A DNA stretch of 64,000 nt from Sequoia sempervirens (taxonomy: Eukaryota > Streptophyta > Pinopsida > Cupressales > Cupressaceae), in NCBI GenBank assembly GCA_007258455.2, contig VDFB02270651.1, positions 701,092,217-701,156,216 on the forward strand, read 5' to 3'. Both the position numbers and the translations under genes were made by a program. The notes beneath the pieces were generated by a model. That model had not been told where the DNA came from, ran no database searches, and was given only the letters and a program-made list of their open reading frames with translations. Shown here piece by piece: positions 59,591 through 64,000 of the stretch (within the stretch, counting starts at the first letter, position 1; each line of letters begins with the position of its first letter).

Positions 59591-59766
59591 ATGCAGGAAA
59601 AATTGAGCCCTAACAAGACTTCCAAATCAAAGGTTGCTTTAGTACAAGAGGAGGTGAGAAGAAGAGCTGAAAGGATGAAGTATGATTTCAAGGGTACATG
59701 GCCAGAGTCCAAGATTGCTTGTGCCTGGGCAAATATTACAGACACAAATATGGGGCATGTGGACTA

Positions 59767-59838
<72 letters not shown>

Positions 59839-62800
59839 CAAAGGATTTTTGGCAATGCACCAACTCAATTGACACAAATTCTCACTCACACTGGCTTAGC
59901 CCAAGCAGCAGGGTTTCCACCCACTCAATTGTGCCCCGAATTGGTTTTAGAGTGTGCAAGGCATTATGATTCAAATACTAGGAGTATAATTGGACCACAG
60001 GGGAGGGTCATGGAAAATCTCACTGAGGAGTCTATTGCAGAGGTGTTTAATATTGCTTCACATCACAAGCTCATTCAGGAGATAAATATTGGAGAAGAAA
60101 TAAGGTTCTATGATGAAGATCCTAATAGAGCCTTGGAAATCATGAATAATTCTTGGATATTGAAGCCTAAACCACACTATTCCGAGTTTCCTAAACAATT
60201 ACATAGAAGTGATTTCAAGTTGGAGTATCATGATGTCATAACTCTCTTGGGAAGGGTAATGGGGGTAGAGGAGGCTCATATTTTTCATAATTGGATGTTC
60301 TTCCCCATTACAAAAATCATGGGTGAAAAGCATTATCATTGGGCCAAAATCATAAGCAATAACTTAGATGCCTAGTTAAGGAGTGTATAGGAGACCAAAA
60401 AATTCACAATGACCTCATACCTTGTATATATGTTGGAAAACAAAACCAGGTATAAAGGTCTTAGTTGCAAAGGAACCCTGGGAAGAGATAGAATATGGGA
60501 CATATATCCACAATTGCAGTATAAGACCTCCAATTACAAGAGAGCGAACAATGCATTTTTCATGTACATTCCCAGGTTGCTACAAGATGCCCTCCATGTC
60601 AAAGTTTCTTTTGATGCAATGGACTTGATCAAACAGTATGGGAAATGGTTTATTCAATTTCAAAGATTCACATATATCTGGATACAAGGGTCTCCTGTTG
60701 TTCCTCTTAGATTGCCAAGATACCCGACTAATAAGCTCATAATGCTAGAATTGACAAAGTAGATGATGGCATTTGAGACAATTTCACAAAAATACTTACA
60801 CAAGAAGGGGATAGGGGCCGAATTCCCACTAAGAATTGGCAATATAGAAGTGTGTCCCTCCATCCAAAGTTCCCAATATTATAAGAAAGAGATGGCACAG
60901 TTTGAATTGTACTCCCATACTAATAGAGATAATTTTCATCCTTATTGCAAGGCCTAGAAACAAGCTAACATAGAGTTCAGGCACAAAGACCACATTAAGG
61001 ATTATTCGGCCAATTGTAGGGATGAATTTGATTTCATCAAGAGGAGGTTCTCCAGGCTTCCCTTTAATTTGACAAGACTCTACAGGGTAGTAGAGGTACT
61101 AGACCAAGTCCAAGATGATGATGCACACTTGATACAACACCATGATTTTGGGCCTTATAAGAATAGGCCCTTACCTCCAATAAACTGGTCAGAGGAAGAA
61201 GTGATAGATTTGGACTAGGTGACAGAGCCAATAAATAAATATTCTAGGTTATGAGTGAAGCATAGGGTGTCGGATTTGGAGGCTGATGGTAATAAATTTA
61301 CATATGATTTGATGGGAGATCTGGAATCCCAATTTGAAGAGGAAGTAGAAGATGATAAAGGTGATGACACTATTGAGCCTCATGATGAAGATTTCCAAGA
61401 GGAAGAAAGGCCTCTAACTTTGAAAAGAAAAACAAGGAGCCAAACCCAAATGAAGTTGGATGAAAAACAATCTCCAAAGATCAAGAAAGCTCCCAAGGCC
61501 AATGCTACCATTGAAGAAGGAAAGGCCTCCCAACCAGTCGGGAAAAGAAAGTTGGCCACTGAAGGCCAAAATATGGCTAAAGAAAGAAAGGGAAACACTT
61601 CTAATGATACTCCCCCTTAAGTTAAAGTTGCAGATGTAGAGAGCTCAGGGGAGAAACCAGAAATATATGTTAGGAGAATTCTCCTAAACATAACACATCG
61701 CTAGTGACTGAGATGAAGATTGCAAAAAAGAATTGCAGATAGAAGAGGCACCTATAGATGAAAATGTAACGAGAGAATTTACAGGAAATAGTTCTCCCTT
61801 TCCTTCTCCACCTTACAATGCACATATTTTAGAAGAAGCATTCCATGAGGAGGGAAATATATCAAATGATCCTGGGCAACATGAATTTGAATATGGGGAA
61901 GTTTCTACTCCTAGAAGTGGGGGATGGAGAAATTTTGTGCAAGAGATTGGGCAATCAACCTCTATGGCACAAAGTAAGAACATTGAATTAGAGGTGACCT
62001 AGGAAAGGCCATCCAAGTCCCCAAAGAAAGAGGTGATTGATGAACTGGAGGATTAGCTAGAGATAGAGAAGAATGTGGAAGAAGTTTCTGACAACCCACA
62101 CCAAGACCAGACTGAACAAGAGCTGCCTCTACAAAATTGTAAATAGAGCAGCCTACTATCCCTGATTGGCTAGAGAAAAGGTTTAATAAAAATCCAATAA
62201 TTGTCTAGGAGGAAACTCCTAGTTGGGAAAAACTGTTAGAACAATGGGGACAACCCAAGCAGAGAAAAAGAGCTAGAAAAATGTCAAAATTTTCAAGGGA
62301 TGAATTTAACAAAAAATTTGTTCACATAGTTGTCCCTACAGAGAACAAGTTCAAGGATGAAGTGAGGCCTATTAATTATAAAGTGCAAACAATTAATTTA
62401 GGCCCATCCACCAAAGAGCAAGAAAAGGAAGAATTTCAAGAATCTTCCCAAGCCATTTTGAGAAGGCTTGATAAGGAAACAAAAGAAAAGGAGAAGTTGC
62501 AAAAGCAACTAAGTGATGTTTACAAGTATGTTCAACATCTAATGAAACCCCTACAAATTGCTAGTAATGGTGGTTCTTCAATCCCAGAAGAGCTGTTATC
62601 AAAGGAGGTTGTATCAAAAATAGAAAATTTGAAATCTTCAATGCATAATACTCATGAGTGGCTTCAGGATGTTAGCAAAAGGGGTGATGAATCAATTGAG
62701 TAGATCTTAGGAATTCATGCTAAGGCTGCTGAATTTCTAGAGGACACCTCCCAGTTTGCTACATAATGTAATAAGGTTGACGAGTCAACTGTTGAAGAGT

Positions 62801-63348
62801 TGAAGAAAATCCTACAAGTGCCTAAGAAAGAATTGGCTTAGATAAATATTTTCACCTCTAATGGCATTGAAAAACTGATGGAGTGGATAGAGGTGTGGAA
62901 TTATAGGGAGGAACTCCTTTCTAAGGCTCTGAAGAAGATAATGAAGTTGCAAGGAAAGATGAAGGAAATATATGATAGTTGTGTTACTTTCCTTGAAATC
63001 ATGACTGAAAGAAGGAAATTTGGTCAAAACAATATGAACATTAGTAGATTGAAAACATGGTTGCATGAAATTTATGCTCCTTCTGACAGTGCACCAATTG
63101 CCAAGGACCATCTAGAGGATGCAACTATTTACATTTCCAAGATGGACAAGTATTATGAGCTACAAGTTGAATGGGATAAAATGATGCCCAAATATGTTGA
63201 TGAGTTTAAGACTCATAAATTGAGAATTAAATTTATTCCTACTCCAGATCTAGCTAATATGAAGGAAATATTAGAAAATTTCAAGGAATTATCTAGCAGG
63301 TTGGAGGCCAATAAGGAGGGAGAAAATAGCCAACTGGCTGCCACCTAG
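59591..63348 (+). pseudogene. GL-4 LTR ORF (about 1250 codons, unknown function)
   Basis: Starts at ATG 59591, directly after the acceptor-like site. Blocks in order: KYDFKGTWPESKIACAW ... MGHVDYD, then an (AT)34 run replacing about 20-25 codons, TGLAQAAGFPPTQL, PEL(V)LECARHYDSN, RSDFKLEYHDVITLLGRVMG, MTSYLVYMLENKTRYKGL, KRANNAFFMYIPRLL, RPLPPINWSEEEV, a basic/acidic middle and a helical C-terminus (62281-63348; EKEKLQKQLSDVYKYVQHLM, EELLSKALKKIMKLQGKM). Most of it is in one frame with nonsense codons. GL-3 matches block by block. No enzyme motif; the last third could form coiled coils. Resemblance to any named family was not recognised. Confidence 0.75.
59769..59837 (+). repeat. (AT)34 microsatellite inside the GL-4 ORF
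   Basis: Pure AT dinucleotide run of about 69 bp. It interrupts the conserved block at the point where GL-3 encodes DEFRQRVIANST. Confidence 0.98.
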
Positions 63349-64000
63349 GACAATGTGCCAATCATGTGACTTTCTATCCAAGAGGGGACGACCTAGAAGT
63401 TTTTGCCAGCAAAGGGAATATTTCTAGAAGCATCTAGGCTGACCTAGAATTTGTTTTAAAATATTAAATGTAATTTTATTTTTATAAAAACTCTCTAGGC
63501 TGACCTGTCTAGCCGACCTAATTTTTGTAACCCAAATTTTGGGTTGATCTAATGTAATTTCTCTATAAATTAAGGCGCCAACTTCATTTGAAAGGGTTAG
63601 AAATAGTTTGAATAGCTAGAACTGAGAGAGGAGTTAGTATTTTCTGAGAGCAAGTGTTGGAATATTGTGGATACATGAATTATTGTAAATTTTTGTGATT
63701 CAATATAAGTAAAGAAATTTTTCTTTGGTTTTCCTTCTTGTGTTCACTTTGCATGGTTCTAGTTTTCTAGATATTTAAGGAATTTCTTTGAATTTGTAGT
63801 TGCATGTTAGATTTTAGACTTAGATATGATGCAATTGTGTTAAGGATTTGATATTTAAGGTGTTTGAGCAATCCTTGGTCCATACTTTTAGTAGCTTGTT
63901 GATTGTAAGTTGTTGTGTAAAGTTAGATTGGGCCTAAATATTATGTGCTGAAGTTCAATTGTGGGTATTTATTCATTTCAATTATAAAATAAGGTTGATA
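63349..64000 (+). other. GL-4 3' part with TATA-like box, cut by window edge
   Basis: Aligns loosely with 42190-42800 of GL-3. TATA-like CTCTATAAATTAAGG at 63561-63575. No gene. Confidence 0.6.

Larger units (their letters stand above)
57687..64000 (+). mobile_element. GL-4: giant GL unit running off the right edge
   Basis: Starts TGTTGTGAAAGTTTTGCACA, matching GL-2 and GL-3, and lies inside the LINE after the bases GTAGG. Contains the LTR ORF and at 63563-63570 a TATA-like CTATAAAT in the context homologous to the other GL copies. The right end and target duplication are beyond the window. Confidence 0.75.

Noticed and set aside
59639..59969. IYIYIY-type open frames on both strands
   Set aside because: Translation of the (AT)34 microsatellite.
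1..64000. tRNA, rRNA, snoRNA or miRNA genes
   Set aside because: I saw no tRNA-like cloverleaf boxes or rRNA stretches by eye; hairpins in the AT-rich LTRs are simple TTTAATTAAA-type repeats.

Overview
This window looks like intergenic DNA from a large plant nuclear genome. It is AT-rich, has no recognisable host gene, tRNA or rRNA, and almost every base can be assigned to nested retrotransposons. The lineages seen are Tat-type Ty3/gypsy elements with dual RNase H, a plant-mobile-domain ORF, and an L1-type LINE with an RNase H domain. A seed plant is certain enough; a gymnosperm is my guess, not something the sequence proves.

Layout: (1) 1-14830, a nearly complete Tat-type Ty3/gypsy element (Tat-A, + strand) whose 5' LTR lies just left of the window. 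It has leader repeats, a small upstream ORF, gag-protease-G-patch, RT-RNase H, a second RNase H plus integrase, then a long antisense ORF with a plant mobile domain and an RGG-rich tail, a GCGC repeat array, PPT and 3' LTR. (2) 14831-32014, remains of an unusual element with very long LTRs (called GL here). It comprises the right part of the 5' LTR (14831-16261), a primer-binding-like site, a 3.4 kb internal region with one degenerate ORF, and a 3' LTR (19712-32014). That 3' LTR is split by (3) 23166-31957, Tat-B, a non-autonomous relative of Tat-A on the - strand with both LTRs. (4) 32015 to about 50190, Tat-C, an old degenerate Tat element on the + strand. It is split by an 864-bp solo LTR (32648-33511) and by GL-3, a 7.7 kb GL copy flanked by a 4-of-5 target duplication (35554-43267), and it carries its own decayed antisense mobile-domain ORF. 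(5) About 51390-57686, an L1-type LINE on the - strand with an inserted copia-like piece. (6) 57687-64000, GL-4, another GL copy inside LINE ORF1 that runs off the right edge.

How it works together: the Tat copies share leader, LTR and PPT features; Tat-A carries the enzymes and Tat-B lacks them, the usual autonomous/non-autonomous pattern. The GL elements are the most unusual item. Their units start TGTTGTG, end CATCAACA, have a TATA box about 0.4-0.9 kb from the right end, and carry upstream of that TATA box (in what would be U3) a long ORF of unknown function behind acceptor-like splice sites. The simplest reading is an LTR retroelement whose giant LTR encodes a protein.

Insertion order from the nesting: Tat-C is oldest; GL copies and a solo LTR landed in it; Tat-A and Tat-B then landed in the two LTRs of one GL element. 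All coding regions are broken by stops or frameshifts. Nothing here could be checked by database search; family calls rest on motifs read in the translations.
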